Source: Deinococcus hopiensis KR-140 (GTDB taxonomy: Bacteria > Deinococcota > Deinococci > Deinococcales > Deinococcaceae). From it: a DNA stretch of 64,000 nt. Positions 11,383-21,983 of the stretch are shown in pieces. The notes under the pieces were generated by a model that did not search any database, was not told where the DNA came from, and saw only the letters and a list, made by a program, of their open reading frames with translations. The DNA is taken from contig NZ_FWWU01000009.1 of the NCBI RefSeq assembly GCF_900176165.1, forward strand, positions 1,366,501 to 1,430,500, read 5' to 3'. The translations under genes were made by a program, and so were the position numbers. Position 1 is the first letter of the stretch. The number at the start of each line of letters is the position of its first letter.

Positions 11383-11967
11383 TCAAGGCGCTCTGGTCAG
11401 CCTCCGGTACGTCGCTGCCGCTGCCAGCCCTCCCGCCAGATACCACGCGGTGGTGAGCAGGGGCGTGCGTGGATTTCGTGCGCCTGGCTGCCTCCCCAGC
11501 CCCATCGGTTCGGGAAGCACCACGGCGCCCACGCCTGCGGCCAGACCGAGCCCTGCGCCCCGGGCCAGCGCGGCCTCGCGGCTTCCCAGGCCCACCAGTC
11601 CGTAGTACAGGGCGTTGGAAACGATATCGGCGGCCATCGTCCAGCCGTACAGCGCCTGGCCTCGGGGCGGTTTCACACCCACGGCGTCCAGCGTTCCGGC
11701 CAGCGCGCGCTCGCCGATCACGTCCATACGGGGCGCGTGGAGCAGGGCGCGGCGCGCGCCCTCGTTCAGCAGGGTCACGGTGACCGCTCCGGCCAGACCG
11801 CTGATTGCCAGGGCCGCCCAGCGGGGGCGGCGGTCAAGACGGTGGTGCTCGGGGTAAAGCTCTTGGCCATCGCCGCTCCCCTCCATTCCGGCATCCAGCG
11901 GGCGGTTTGTTTCAGGCGTGGAAGGATCGGGATGGGGAAGGTTCGTCATTCCTCCTTGGTACCTCAT
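11383..11967 (-). CDS. Hypothetical membrane protein
   Basis: A 194-residue protein with a polar N-terminus (about 45 residues, acidic and proline-rich) and four hydrophobic segments (about 48-66, 104-125, 132-150, 170-188). The order GWTMAADIVSNALYYGLVG followed by a Gly/Ala-rich pair of helices suggests a small integral membrane protein. I do not recognise a family. Two starts are possible: ATG 11967 with GGGAG 6 nt upstream (used here), or ATG 11949, which has AAGGAGGA directly abutting it. It converges with the ABC permease gene. Confidence 0.65.
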   Translation of the reverse strand: MRYQGGMTNLPHPDPSTPETNRPLDAGMEGSGDGQELYPEHHRLDRRPRWAALAISGLAGAVTVTLLNEGARRALLHAPRMDVIGERALAGTLDAVGVKPPRGQALYGWTMAADIVSNALYYGLVGLGSREAALARGAGLGLAAGVGAVVLPEPMGLGRQPGARNPRTPLLTTAWYLAGGLAAAATYRRLTRAP

Positions 11968-12017
11968 CTGCCGCTCCCCGTGGCGTTGTCTCTGGATTCT
12001 CTCAGGACGGGATTGCT

Positions 12018-13574
<1,557 letters not shown>

Positions 13575-13665
13575 GGTGCCACCCTTCCCACTGGCCCAGC
13601 GCGTCGCCGGTCCTTCCCACTTTAACTTCTACACTATCAGAAGCCCAGGCTGCCTGGCCCACCCC

Positions 13666-14340
13666 TCAGCGCAGCGGTTCTCGCGACGCCGAGACCAGAC
13701 CGGCGCGGTCGGTCAGGATGATGCGGCGGTAGCCCAGGTCCAGCAGGCCGCGCGTTCGGAAGTCGCCCAGCAGCTTGGTGATCGTCTCGCGGGTACTGCC
13801 AACCACGTGGGCCAGATCCTGGTGCGAGACGCGTTCGCGCAGGGCCAGGCTGCCGCCTTCGGGCCAGGGACCTTCCCGTTCGGCCAGGGCGAGCAGGGCC
13901 AGGGCGAGGCGCTGCGAGACCTCCATGAACACCAGCCCCGAGAGCCGTTCCTGCACGCCCCGGGTCTGCCGGGTGATCTGTTCGGTCAGGGCGACGCCCA
14001 CCGCAGGGTTGGTCTGCATCAGGCGGGTGAGCGTCTCGCGGCCCAGCAGCAGTGCCTCGGTGTCGTCCATCGCCTCGGCGTACATGCCGTAGGTCGCGCC
14101 CGGCAGCAGTGCCGATGCGCCCAGCAGTTGCCCCGGGCCATGCACGTCCAGGGTGACCTCCCGCGCGCCTGCGCCGAGACGGTACAGGCGAACGCTGCCG
14201 CGCGTGAGGACAAACAGCGTCTCGGCAGGGTCCTCAGGGTAAAACAACAGCCCACCGCGCGCCCAGCGCCCCGCGCGGGCGGCGGCCCCCACCTGCGCCT
14301 GCGCTTCTTTCGGCAGTGTTCCGAACGGCCCAGACATCAT
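13666..14340 (-). CDS. Crp/Fnr family transcriptional regulator
   Basis: A 224-residue regulator with an N-terminal cyclic-nucleotide-binding-like beta-roll (about residues 20-115) and a C-terminal winged helix with recognition segment VSHQDLAHVVGSTRETITKLL (around 170-190). The roll lacks an obvious set of Fnr cysteines, so it is not an Fe-S sensor. It is distinct from the DdrI-like protein at 55791-56405. It is divergent from the WecG/TagA gene with a 114-bp gap. Targets are unknown. Confidence 0.88.
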   Translation of the reverse strand: MMSGPFGTLPKEAQAQVGAAARAGRWARGGLLFYPEDPAETLFVLTRGSVRLYRLGAGAREVTLDVHGPGQLLGASALLPGATYGMYAEAMDDTEALLLGRETLTRLMQTNPAVGVALTEQITRQTRGVQERLSGLVFMEVSQRLALALLALAEREGPWPEGGSLALRERVSHQDLAHVVGSTRETITKLLGDFRTRGLLDLGYRRIILTDRAGLVSASREPLR

Positions 14341-14454
14341 GGGGCACAGTCTGCCACATCAGCCCTGTCTGAGAGCGGGCAGCGCGCGTCTGGCCGTCAG
14401 GGGCCGGGAGGCAGAAGGAAGAGGCTTTTTCCCGTGTTATAGTCCCCGCGACCC

Positions 14455-15234
14455 ATGACGCCCGCCGATTCGCGTTCCACTCCCGTCTCTCCTGTGCCCG
14501 GAGCCGAGGACCGCCTGACGCTGTTTGATCTGCCCCTGGACCCCGTGACCCTCGACCACGCCCTCACCCGGCTGGGCGAGTGGATGTTCCGCGCGCACCG
14601 CACCCCGCACACCGTCGTGACCCTCAACCCCGAATTCATCGTGCAGTCCCGCACGCAGCCTGACTTTGTCCGGGCCATGCAGGAGGCAGACCTCGTCACC
14701 GCCGATGGCGTGGGCATCGTCTGGGCCGCACGACAATTGCGGGGACGCGAGGTGCCCCGCGCGCCGGGGTACGACCTCGTGAAGGGCCTGATGGAGCGTC
14801 ACGGCGCGGAGCTGCGCGTCTTTTTTCTGGGAGCGAAGCCGGGTGTGGCAGAGCAGGCAGCGCAACACGCTGTCCGTGACTACGGCGTCCAGGTAGCGGG
14901 AATCCACCACGGATACTTCGATCAGGCCGAAGACCAACGGGTGGCCGAGTTCGTCGGCGCCAGCGGCGCGCACCTCGTCCTGACAGCGATGGGGGCCGGG
15001 CGGCAGGAGATCTTCAACCACTACTGGCGGCAGGTGCTGGGTGCGCCGGTGCTGATCGGTTGTGGAGGCGTGATCGACGTCCTCGCCGGGACGGCTGAGC
15101 TCGCTCCCACCTGGACCCGCCGACTCGGTGTGGAGTTTCTCTGGCGCGTGGGGCTGGACCGCAAGCGCTGGAACCGCGCGCCCCGCCTCGCCCAGTTCGT
15201 GCGGATGGTCCTGGCCGAGAAACGCCGAACTTGA
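14455..15234 (+). CDS. WecG/TagA/CpsF family glycosyltransferase
   Basis: A 259-residue family-26 glycosyltransferase. Typical segments are TLNPEFIVQSRTQPDF, then LVTADGVGIVWAAR, APGYDLVKGLM, and VFFLGAKPGVAEQAA; the acidic ADG motif is the family's catalytic region. Relatives transfer N-acetylmannosaminuronic acid or ManNAc to lipid-linked precursors in cell-envelope polymer synthesis. The C-terminus has the basic amphipathic membrane-association helix (RKRWNRAPRLAQFVRMVL). It stands alone, with no polysaccharide cluster beside it. Sugar specificity is not determinable. Confidence 0.87.
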   Translation: MTPADSRSTPVSPVPGAEDRLTLFDLPLDPVTLDHALTRLGEWMFRAHRTPHTVVTLNPEFIVQSRTQPDFVRAMQEADLVTADGVGIVWAARQLRGREVPRAPGYDLVKGLMERHGAELRVFFLGAKPGVAEQAAQHAVRDYGVQVAGIHHGYFDQAEDQRVAEFVGASGAHLVLTAMGAGRQEIFNHYWRQVLGAPVLIGCGGVIDVLAGTAELAPTWTRRLGVEFLWRVGLDRKRWNRAPRLAQFVRMVLAEKRRT

Positions 15235-15324
15235 AGGCGTCTCTGACCACCCCAACAAACCAGGATGGTGCTGGAGGCAACGGGGTGAGAGGTCCCAGAC
15301 GATGGCGGACCGGACAACGTCAAA

Positions 15325-15352
15325 CCCCGGCACCTCCGCAAGGATGCCGGGG
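15325..15352. terminator. Terminator-like hairpin downstream of the glycosyltransferase gene
   Basis: Perfect 8-bp stem CCCCGGCA / TGCCGGGG flanked by AAA on the left and ATTT on the right, about 90 nt after the glycosyltransferase stop and just before the IS element. It can act in both directions. Confidence 0.6.
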
Positions 15353-15377
15353 ATTTGCCGTAGGCCTGATGACAGAC

Positions 15378-16320
15378 TAAAGTGCGTCTGAAAAACGTGC
15401 TGGAGCGGGTTTTACCTGCGTAGAGGATGGAGGGATGATGGGGCGGAGGTGGTGCGCGCGTGACGCGGGCGTGACCTCCCAAACGACCTCACCGATGCCG
15501 GGTGGAACGTCCTCCAGCCGCTGACCCCACCTGAATTGCTTGTGGGTCGACCGCGCAAGTGGTCTTTGCAAGAAATTCTGGAGAGCATCTTCTCCGTCCT
15601 CCGCGGAGGTCGTGGCCTGGCGGGCGACGGCCTCACGATCTTTCCCCCTGGCAAACAACCGACCACGCGCACAGGATGTAGAGGCGGCAAGGCGTGTGGG
15701 AAACGTTGCAGACCAAATTGCGTGAAGGTCGTCCGGGTGCGAGAAGGACGCCTTGAGACACCAAGTGCTGGAATGATTGACAGCCAATCGGTCATAACCA
15801 CCGAGGCGGGGGGGCCACGTGGTGACGACGGCGGTCAGAAGGTCAATGGACGGAAGCGTGATCTGCTCGTGGATACGCCCTGACTCGTCATGGCGATCAA
15901 AGTGCATAAAGCGGACGTCCTTCCTCCGCGCGGCCGCGGTCCTCCTCCTGCGAGGGGGCGCCGAATGTTTTTCCCCGAATGAAGCACCTGTGGGCGGATG
16001 CGGGATACACCGGAAAACTGGCAGGAGAACAGGGAACGTTTCTCGGCTGGACGCTGGAATCCCTGGTCAGGCCGGCAGACCACCTGGGCACCGAAAGGCG
16101 CACCTCCACGACGTGTGGAGGTGCCCGCGGGATTTGTGGTGTTGAAACGGCGCCGGGTCGTGGAGCGGACCTCTGCCTGGCCCTGGAAATCCAGGCGCAT
16201 GGCCAGGGACGATGAAGCGCTGCCGGAGACGGCTGAAAACCTTGTCTACGAGGTGAGGATCCGCTTGATGGTCCGCCGTTTGGCCAAGGGTCCACCCTGA
16301 CCTTTTTCAGACGCACTTTA
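15378..16320 (+). mobile_element. IS5-family insertion sequence, inactive
   Basis: A 943-bp element bounded by matching terminal inverted repeats, TAAAGTGCGTCTGAAAAA at 15378-15395 and its inverse complement at 16303-16320. The outermost TA at each end may be the target duplication, so the mobile unit may be two bases shorter per end. Inside is a single degenerate IS5-type transposase gene. The ends are intact while the gene is dead, so it could still be moved in trans by a related transposase. Confidence 0.85.
15440..16300 (+). pseudogene. IS5-family transposase, multiply frameshifted
   Basis: Reading across frames gives the full order of an IS5-type transposase: NDLTDAGWNVLQPLTPPELL, GRPRKWSLQEILESIFSVLRG, then a damaged central part, MIDSQSVITTEAGGPRGDDG (DDE first Asp), KVNGRKRDLLVDT, MAIKVHKADVL, RMKHLWADAGYTGKLAG (second Asp), and RRMARDDEALPETAENLVYE near the end. 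At least four frame changes are needed, including after RGGRGLAG and around WTLESLVRPADHLGT. The product cannot be made. Confidence 0.85.
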
Positions 16321-16517
16321 TTGATCCCGGCTCAAGTTCGGGACGCTGGGTGTGCTTATCCCTCTGAGAAGCATTGCCCAGATGGAGCATTTTCTTGATA
16401 GCGCGTCTCAAATCAAGCCCGGTATCACAATGGGCCGTCAACTTTGGTATGTCAGCTGTGGCAGGGGGAGCAGAGGGGCGCATGCGCCCGAAATCGTTGA
16501 CTTTGTCATAGTCAATG
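16321..16517. other. Gene-free flank right of the IS element
   Basis: About 200 bp of lower-GC sequence with no supported gene. Its first 22 bases (TTGATCCCGGCTCAAGTT and flank) recur nearly unchanged at 33840, without the IS. No promoter for the downstream minus-strand pilC is expected here, since it is at pilC's 3' side. Confidence 0.5.
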
Positions 16518-16550
16518 TAAAAAGGCCCTTCGCAACAAAGGGCCTTTTTA
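16518..16550. terminator. Bidirectional terminator downstream of pilC
   Basis: TAAAAAGGCCCTT ... AAGGGCCTTTTTA: 13-bp perfect arms with a 7-nt loop and A/T runs on both sides. It lies 50 nt after the pilC stop on the minus strand. Confidence 0.85.
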
Positions 16551-16599
16551 TACTGACACTCTGACCTATTTTCAGACATTCCCGCTTGAAATTGACAAC

Positions 16600-17820
16600 T
16601 TATTTGCTGAGGGCGCCGATGATCGAGAACATGGGCAGAAACATGCCGGCAACGATGGTTCCCACGATGAGTCCCAGGAAGACGATCATGATGGGCTCAA
16701 TGGCAGCTGTGAGGCTCTCCACGGCCTCGTCGACCTCGCGGTCGTAGAAGTCACCCACCTTGCCCAGCATGTTGTCGAGCGCGCCGGTCTCCTCACCGAT
16801 AGCCACCATGCTCACCACCATAGGTGGGAAAACCTTGCTCGTGGCGAGGCTGGCACTCATGGGGTCACCCACCATCACCACATTCTTCGCGTTTTCCAGC
16901 GTCTCCTCGACGATGGCATTGTTGGCCGTCCCCTTCGTAATGTCCAGACTCTCGATGATGTTCACGCCGCTGCTAATAAGCAGACCCAGCGTTCGAGCAA
17001 AGGAGCTGATCGCACTCTTGCTGACCAGAGGACCGAAAACGGGAAGACGCAGCTTGATGTCATCAATGATGTGCCGACCTTGTTTGGTGGAGTAGTACCA
17101 ACGGTAAACGAAGACAATGATAGCAATGAAGATGAGGATCAAAAAACTGGAATGCAGTAGAAAATCTGAGACCGCCATCAGCATCTTCGTGATGAAGGGG
17201 AGTGGCGCGTTCAGTTGCGCCAGAATGCCCGCAAATTGAGGCACGATGGTGGTCAACAGAAAGTACGTGATCCCAAGCGCAAAGACCAGTACGATGACAG
17301 GATAGGTGAGCGCGCTTTTGATCTTGCCCCGCAGCGCGAGTTCCTTTTCCTGAAACGCGGCAATACGTTCGAGAATGCTGTCGAGGGTACCGCTGGTCTC
17401 GCCGGCACGCACGAGGTTGAGGTACAGGCGGTTAAAAACCTTGGGATGTTTGGAGATCGCCTCGCTCAGGGGTGTACCTGCTTCGACGTCGCTGCGAACA
17501 TTTTTGATGATGGTTTGAAGCGTCTTGCTCTCCATTTGACGCTGCAGGATCGAGAGAGACTGGACCAGCGGTACACCGGCATTGATCAGGGTGGCAAGCT
17601 GCTTGCTGAACACAGCCACCTGCTTCAGGCCAGGCGGCCGGTTGCTCAGGCCCGGAATCTGAACGTCGGCACTCAGACCGGTCTTGGGGGCCTTGATCTC
17701 GACGATCATGAGATTCTTGGCCCGCAGGACGTCGCGCACCTGGCCGAGGGTCTCGGCCTCCATCTGCGACTTCAGAACCTTTCCGGAACGGTCCCGCACG
17801 CGATATTCATAGACCGGCAT
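16600..17820 (-). CDS. pilC: Type IV pilus inner-membrane platform protein PilC (T2SSF)
   Basis: A 406-residue PilC/GspF protein with two T2SSF domains. Each carries the family pattern around LATLINAGVPLVQSLSIL (about residues 70-90) and LGLLISSGVNIIESLDI (about 275-295), and three transmembrane helices (about 170-190, 220-240, 375-400). PilC anchors the pilus assembly ATPases at the inner membrane; in Deinococcus such systems serve DNA uptake or pili. No other pil gene is adjacent. The ATG sits 7 nt after TATACT (17828-17833 on the plus strand), a leaderless layout. Confidence 0.93.
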   Translation of the reverse strand: MPVYEYRVRDRSGKVLKSQMEAETLGQVRDVLRAKNLMIVEIKAPKTGLSADVQIPGLSNRPPGLKQVAVFSKQLATLINAGVPLVQSLSILQRQMESKTLQTIIKNVRSDVEAGTPLSEAISKHPKVFNRLYLNLVRAGETSGTLDSILERIAAFQEKELALRGKIKSALTYPVIVLVFALGITYFLLTTIVPQFAGILAQLNAPLPFITKMLMAVSDFLLHSSFLILIFIAIIVFVYRWYYSTKQGRHIIDDIKLRLPVFGPLVSKSAISSFARTLGLLISSGVNIIESLDITKGTANNAIVEETLENAKNVVMVGDPMSASLATSKVFPPMVVSMVAIGEETGALDNMLGKVGDFYDREVDEAVESLTAAIEPIMIVFLGLIVGTIVAGMFLPMFSIIGALSK

Positions 17821-17923
17821 ACAGACGAGTATAGTACGTGGCCACTTGCAGGAGCCTTACAGCTTGGGCGAGTCGGGGGCAGGAGCGGGTGAGTCACAGG
17901 TGAAAGAACGGGAAGACAACCTT

Positions 17924-18523
17924 ATGGACGTGTTGCGCGAAGCGGTACAGCGATTGGAGGCGGGTGAGGCCATCGGCTACCCCACCGAGACGGTGTGGGG
18001 CCTGGCCGTCCTACCTGACGCCCTGCCGGCCCTGTACGAACTGAAGGGGCGCGCCTCAGACAAGCCGGTTCAAGTTTCCTGCCAGGACACAGCCGCCGCC
18101 CAGCGGTTGACCCGCGGCGGTCGGGCGTTCGACACGCTGGCCGCCCAGTGGCCCGGTCCATTGACTCTGGTGGTGCCCCCGAACGCCGACTGTCCGGCAG
18201 AACTCGCGCCGGGTGGCTGGGTGGGGTTGCGGGTGCCAGACCATCCCATCGCCCTGGCCCTGCTGCGTGCCAGTGGCGGCCTCCTCGCCACCACCAGCCT
18301 CAACCCCAGTGGCCGGCCCGCTGCCCGAACGCTGGAGGAAGCGCGGGCCTACGGTCTCGTTCCGTTTCTGCTGCCCGATGGCGGTGTGCCCGCGCAGGGC
18401 CTCGCCAGCACTGTGGTGCGGGTGGACGGGGAAACGCTCGAGGTTCTGCGTGAGGGCGCTCTCCCCGTTCGGGCGCTCTGGGAACGGCTGCGGGCGGCGG
18501 GGCTGGGTGGAGACGCCGGATGA
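17924..18523 (+). CDS. L-threonylcarbamoyladenylate synthase (Sua5/YciO/YrdC)
   Basis: A 199-residue YrdC-domain protein that makes threonylcarbamoyl-AMP for the t6A37 modification of ANN-decoding tRNAs. Diagnostic segments are GYPTETVWGLAV, ELKGRASDKPVQVSC (KxR...SxxN-type substrate loop), WPGPLTLVVP and VGLRVPDHPIALALL. It is a short YrdC-only form without the Sua5 C-terminal domain. ATG 17924 is preferred; a GTG at 17900 is in frame. Its stop codon overlaps the scpB ATG (ATGA), so the two are coupled. Confidence 0.88.
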   Translation: MDVLREAVQRLEAGEAIGYPTETVWGLAVLPDALPALYELKGRASDKPVQVSCQDTAAAQRLTRGGRAFDTLAAQWPGPLTLVVPPNADCPAELAPGGWVGLRVPDHPIALALLRASGGLLATTSLNPSGRPAARTLEEARAYGLVPFLLPDGGVPAQGLASTVVRVDGETLEVLREGALPVRALWERLRAAGLGGDAG

Positions 18524-19050
18524 GGCCACCGGTTCAGGCGCTGATCGGCGCGGCGCTGCTCGCGGCCGGGCGGCCCGTGACCCGGCAGGAGATGGCGGGC
18601 GTGCTGGGGCTACGCGAGGAGGCGGCGGCGCGGGCTCTGGAAACCTTCGCGCAAACGCTGCGGGCCGCCGAGCTGGGTTTTGAGGTGGAAGCGGTGGCGG
18701 GAGGGTACCGGTTGGTGGTGCCCCCGACCCTCACGGCGCACCTCGCACCCCTGCTGGCCCCGCCGCCCCTGCCCGCCCTGAGCGCGGCGGCCCTGGAGGT
18801 GCTGGCCGTGATCGCCTACCGCCAGCCGGTAACGCGCGCCGAGATCGAGGCGATGCGCGGCGGCAGCGCGAGCACGGTGGTGACCCTGCAGGAGCGCGAA
18901 CTCGTGAAGGTGGTCGGCCGCAGCCCCGCCGTCGGCCAGCCGCTGCTGTACGGCACCACCGAGCGCTTCTTGCTGGAGTTCGGCCTGGTCAGCCTCCAGG
19001 ACCTGCCGCCGCTGGAGGGCGCGGACTTTTCCCATTTGTTGCGTGGCTGA
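18520..19050 (+). CDS. scpB: Segregation and condensation protein B (ScpB)
   Basis: A 176-residue ScpB, the kite subunit that, as a dimer with ScpA, binds SMC in the condensin complex. It has two winged-helix domains; the second carries the family hallmark EVLAVIAYRQPVTRAEIE followed by a MRGG segment. It overlaps the upstream Sua5 gene by 4 bases. The partner SMC is encoded at 39863-43162; scpA is not in the window. Confidence 0.92.
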   Translation: MRPPVQALIGAALLAAGRPVTRQEMAGVLGLREEAAARALETFAQTLRAAELGFEVEAVAGGYRLVVPPTLTAHLAPLLAPPPLPALSAAALEVLAVIAYRQPVTRAEIEAMRGGSASTVVTLQERELVKVVGRSPAVGQPLLYGTTERFLLEFGLVSLQDLPPLEGADFSHLLRG

Positions 19051-19115
19051 CGGGTCCCGGAGGTTGAAAAGACGGCCCAGAGGTCATGGGAGTCTGCGCC
19101 GCTACACTGCCTGCT

Positions 19116-20573
19116 ATGCCGGAAGTGCCTTCAGCCACCGAACTCGCCCGCGCCGTGCGGGAACGCGCCACAACTTCGCAAGCCCTCGTGCAGGCCGCGC
19201 TGAACCGGGCCGGGGCTGCGCGCGCGCTCAATGCCCTCGTGACCCTGAACGACCGGGCGGGGGAGCAGGCTGCCGAGGTGGACGCCCGGCTCTCGGCGGG
19301 CGAGGCCTTGCCCCTGGCCGGAGTGCCCGTCGTGGTGAAAGACAACTTGAATGTGGCGGGAACGCGCACCACCTGCGGCAGCCGCATCCTGAGCAACTAC
19401 GTCTCGCCCTATAGCGCCACCGTGGTCGAGCGGCTGACCCAGGCCGGGGCCGTGATCGTCGGCAAGGCCAACATGGACGAGTTCGCCATGGGGTCCAGTA
19501 CCGAGAGCAGTGCCTGGGGTCCCACACTTAATCCCTGGGACCCCGAGCGCGTGCCTGGCGGCAGTTCGGGCGGCAGCGCGGTGGCCGTCGCCGCGAACAT
19601 CACGCCCATCAGCCTGGGCAGCGATACGGGCGGCTCGGTGCGCCAGCCTGCCGCCCTGACCGGCGTGTACGGCCTCAAACCCACGTATGGGCGCGTCAGC
19701 CGGTACGGCCTGGTGGCCTACGCGAGCAGTCTCGATCAGGTGGGCCCCTTCGCCCGCACGGCGGCGGACCTCGCCCTCGTGATGAACGTCCTGGCTGGGC
19801 ACGATCCGCGTGACGCGACCAGCCTGGAGGCCCCGCCGGCCTTCCGCACCGGCACTCCGCAAGAGCTGCGCGGCCTGCGCGTGGGCGTGATCCGCGAGAG
19901 TCTGGGCGGCAACACGCCAGGGGTGGAGGCGGCCTTACAGGGCGTGCTGAGCGCGTTGAGGGACGCGGGGGCTGTGGTCAGTGAAGTCGGCGTGCCCAGC
20001 GTTCAACACGCCATCGCGGCCTATTACCTGATTGCAACGCCCGAAGCGAGCAGCAACCTCGCGCGCTACGACGGCATGGTGTACGGCGCGCGCGTGCCTG
20101 CTGGAGACGTGATGGGCAGCATGACCCTGACCCGCGAGCAGGGCTTTGGGCGCGAGGTGCAGCGCCGCATCCTGCTGGGCACCTACGCGCTGTCGAGCGG
20201 CTATTACGACGCCTATTACAGCAAGGCCATGCGGGTGCGCCGATTGATCGCCGACGACTTCGCCCGCGCTTTTGCGGGTGTGGACCTGCTGATCACGCCC
20301 ACGAGTCCCTTTCCCGCCTTTCGCCGGGGCGAGAAGACCGCAGATCCCCTCGCCATGTACGCCGCCGACGTCGACACCGTGGCGATCAACCTCGCTGGGC
20401 TCCCCGCGCTAAGCGTGCCTGCGGGGTTCGAGGAGGTGGACGGCCGGAGGCTGCCCGTGGGCGTGCAGTTCATCGCCCCCGCGCTCGGCGACGAGCGGCT
20501 CGTGGCCCTCGCCGGAAGCTTGGAGGGCATTGGGGCGGTGCGGCTGGAGACGCCCCCGGGATACGGCGCCTGA
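19116..20573 (+). CDS. gatA: Asp-tRNA(Asn)/Glu-tRNA(Gln) amidotransferase subunit A
   Basis: A 485-residue amidase-signature enzyme, the glutaminase subunit of GatCAB. The Ser-cisSer-Lys triad is in VVVKDNLNVAGT (Lys), GSSGGSAVAVA (cis-Ser region) and SDTGGSVRQPA (nucleophile Ser). The C-terminal YYDAYYSKAMRVRRLI segment is GatA-specific. ATG 19116 lies 7 nt after TACACT (19103-19108), giving MPEVPSATELA; an earlier in-frame ATG lies upstream of that promoter and is rejected. gatB and gatC are not adjacent. It converges with truB, 13 bp away. Confidence 0.93.
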   Translation: MPEVPSATELARAVRERATTSQALVQAALNRAGAARALNALVTLNDRAGEQAAEVDARLSAGEALPLAGVPVVVKDNLNVAGTRTTCGSRILSNYVSPYSATVVERLTQAGAVIVGKANMDEFAMGSSTESSAWGPTLNPWDPERVPGGSSGGSAVAVAANITPISLGSDTGGSVRQPAALTGVYGLKPTYGRVSRYGLVAYASSLDQVGPFARTAADLALVMNVLAGHDPRDATSLEAPPAFRTGTPQELRGLRVGVIRESLGGNTPGVEAALQGVLSALRDAGAVVSEVGVPSVQHAIAAYYLIATPEASSNLARYDGMVYGARVPAGDVMGSMTLTREQGFGREVQRRILLGTYALSSGYYDAYYSKAMRVRRLIADDFARAFAGVDLLITPTSPFPAFRRGEKTADPLAMYAADVDTVAINLAGLPALSVPAGFEEVDGRRLPVGVQFIAPALGDERLVALAGSLEGIGAVRLETPPGYGA

Positions 20574-20586
20574 GTCTGTCCAGGCC

Positions 20587-21519
20587 TCACGCCCAGGCCC
20601 GCACCACCCGCAATTCCTGGCCGTCGCCGTCCACCACAGCCACGAGCTCGCCTCCCAGGGTGACCGCGTGCCGCCCCAGCGCCTCGGATTTCGGGCGCTT
20701 GCCCTGGCGCAGCATCTCCGCCAGGCGCTCGCCGACCTCCAGGTGAGGAAAGTCGAGGGCCTGAAGGTCACTCTGGCCCCCGGCCTCTGCCAGATCCTCC
20801 AGCGCCACCGCCTCTGAGAGACCGAAGTGGCCCACCCGCGTTCGCACCAATCCGGTCAGGTGGGCGGGTACGCCGAGCGCCGCCCCCACGTCCCGGGCCA
20901 GGGAGCGCAGGTAGGTGCCGCTGCCCACCCGTGCCCGCACGAGCAGGGCGGGAAAGTCGCCCAGCGGGGTGGGTAGGCGAAAGGTCCGGCCTTCCGGGGC
21001 GGGGGTCCAGCCCTCGGATGTCGGTGAAAAGGTCCGGGGCGCGTCCACCACGTGTCCGTAAACGCCAAGCAGGTCCAGGGCGTGAATCACCACGTTCCGG
21101 GCCGGCAGGTCCAGCGAGCCGCCCGCCCGCGCCACCGCGTAGGCCCGCTGCCCGCCCACCTGAATGGCGCTGTACTGCGGCGGAACTTGCGCCTGCGGTC
21201 CGGTGAAGCCCGCCAGGACGGCGCGCACTTCCGACGCATCTGGCAGCCGGACTTCCACCGTTTCGGTCAGTGGTCCCTCAGCGTCCAGAGTGGGCGAGGC
21301 CCCACCCAGCGCAATCCAGGCGAGGTAATCCTTGGTGTCGGCCTCCATGAACTGCACCACCTTGGTGCTTTCCTCCACGCACAGCACGAGGACGCCCGTT
21401 GCCAGGGGATCGAGGGTACCGGTGTGGCCCACGCGCTTGGTGCCCCGCGCCCGGCGGGCCCGGTTCACCACGTCGTGAGAGGTCAGGCCCAGGGGTTTGT
21501 CGACGGCGATGACGGGCAT
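20587..21519 (-). CDS. truB: tRNA pseudouridine(55) synthase TruB
   Basis: A 310-residue TruB that makes pseudouridine 55 in the T-loop of tRNAs. Motifs are VDKPLGLTSHDVV near the start and GHTGTLDPLATGVLVLC with the catalytic Asp37, then QVPPQYSAIQVGGQRAYAVAR and GTYLRSLARDVG. A C-terminal PUA-like domain follows. The ATG is 8 nt downstream of TACACT on the minus strand (AGTGTA at 21528-21533), indicating a leaderless transcript whose promoter lies in the inverted-repeat region shared with the next gene. Confidence 0.94.
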   Translation of the reverse strand: MPVIAVDKPLGLTSHDVVNRARRARGTKRVGHTGTLDPLATGVLVLCVEESTKVVQFMEADTKDYLAWIALGGASPTLDAEGPLTETVEVRLPDASEVRAVLAGFTGPQAQVPPQYSAIQVGGQRAYAVARAGGSLDLPARNVVIHALDLLGVYGHVVDAPRTFSPTSEGWTPAPEGRTFRLPTPLGDFPALLVRARVGSGTYLRSLARDVGAALGVPAHLTGLVRTRVGHFGLSEAVALEDLAEAGGQSDLQALDFPHLEVGERLAEMLRQGKRPKSEALGRHAVTLGGELVAVVDGDGQELRVVRAWA

Positions 21520-21528
21520 AGGGACGCA

Positions 21529-21606
21529 GTGTAGGGCAGAGGGCCAGGAAAGCTTGAGCCGGAGCTGGGCTTGGCCCTCTGCCCTACACGCTCTGCCCTA
21601 CACTGC
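21529..21606. repeat. Inverted repeats spanning two divergent promoters
   Basis: GTGTAGGGCAGAGGGCCA (21529-21546) is the exact inverse complement of 21572-21589. The left block GCAGTGTAGGGCAGAG is also the inverse complement of a second right block CTCTGCCCTACACTGC (21591-21606). Both divergent TACACT promoter hexamers lie within these arms. A related GGGCAGAGGGC hairpin occurs at 47860-47931. Confidence 0.8.
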
Positions 21607-21611
21607 AGGGC

Positions 21612-21983
21612 GTGTTGCGTGCCGCTTTTCGCCTGACCGCCCTGGTATTCGTGCCTGCCGGGCTGTACCTGTATTTTCTGCCGCCGGAGGTCGCTCACCT
21701 GCTGGGCGTGTCGCCGCTGTGGCTCGCCCGGCTGGCGGGGGGGGTGCTGCTCGCCTGGGGCGCGTTTCTCGTTGCAGCCGGGCAGCAGCCCGATGGCCGC
21801 AGCACCTTCGCGTTCGCGGCAGGCAACCTGCTGGTGGTGGCCGCGCTTGTGCCGCCCGCCCTGCGGCTGGGAGCCTCGCTCCCCGGCACGGTGCGCAACC
21901 TGATGCTGGCCGTGTCGCTGCTGCTTGGGTTGCTCGCCGTGATCGGTATCTTGCAGGCTCCGGATCGCCGGGGGACAGCGTGA
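21612..21983 (+). CDS. Small four-helix membrane protein
   Basis: A 123-residue hydrophobic protein with four predicted transmembrane segments (about residues 5-25, 36-58, 67-85, 93-114) and few polar residues. I do not recognise a named family. GTG 21612 is 7 nt after TACACT (21599-21604). Its stop overlaps the GTG of the pseudouridine synthase (GTGA), so the two are co-transcribed and coupled. No functional link is apparent. Confidence 0.75.
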   Translation: MLRAAFRLTALVFVPAGLYLYFLPPEVAHLLGVSPLWLARLAGGVLLAWGAFLVAAGQQPDGRSTFAFAAGNLLVVAALVPPALRLGASLPGTVRNLMLAVSLLLGLLAVIGILQAPDRRGTA

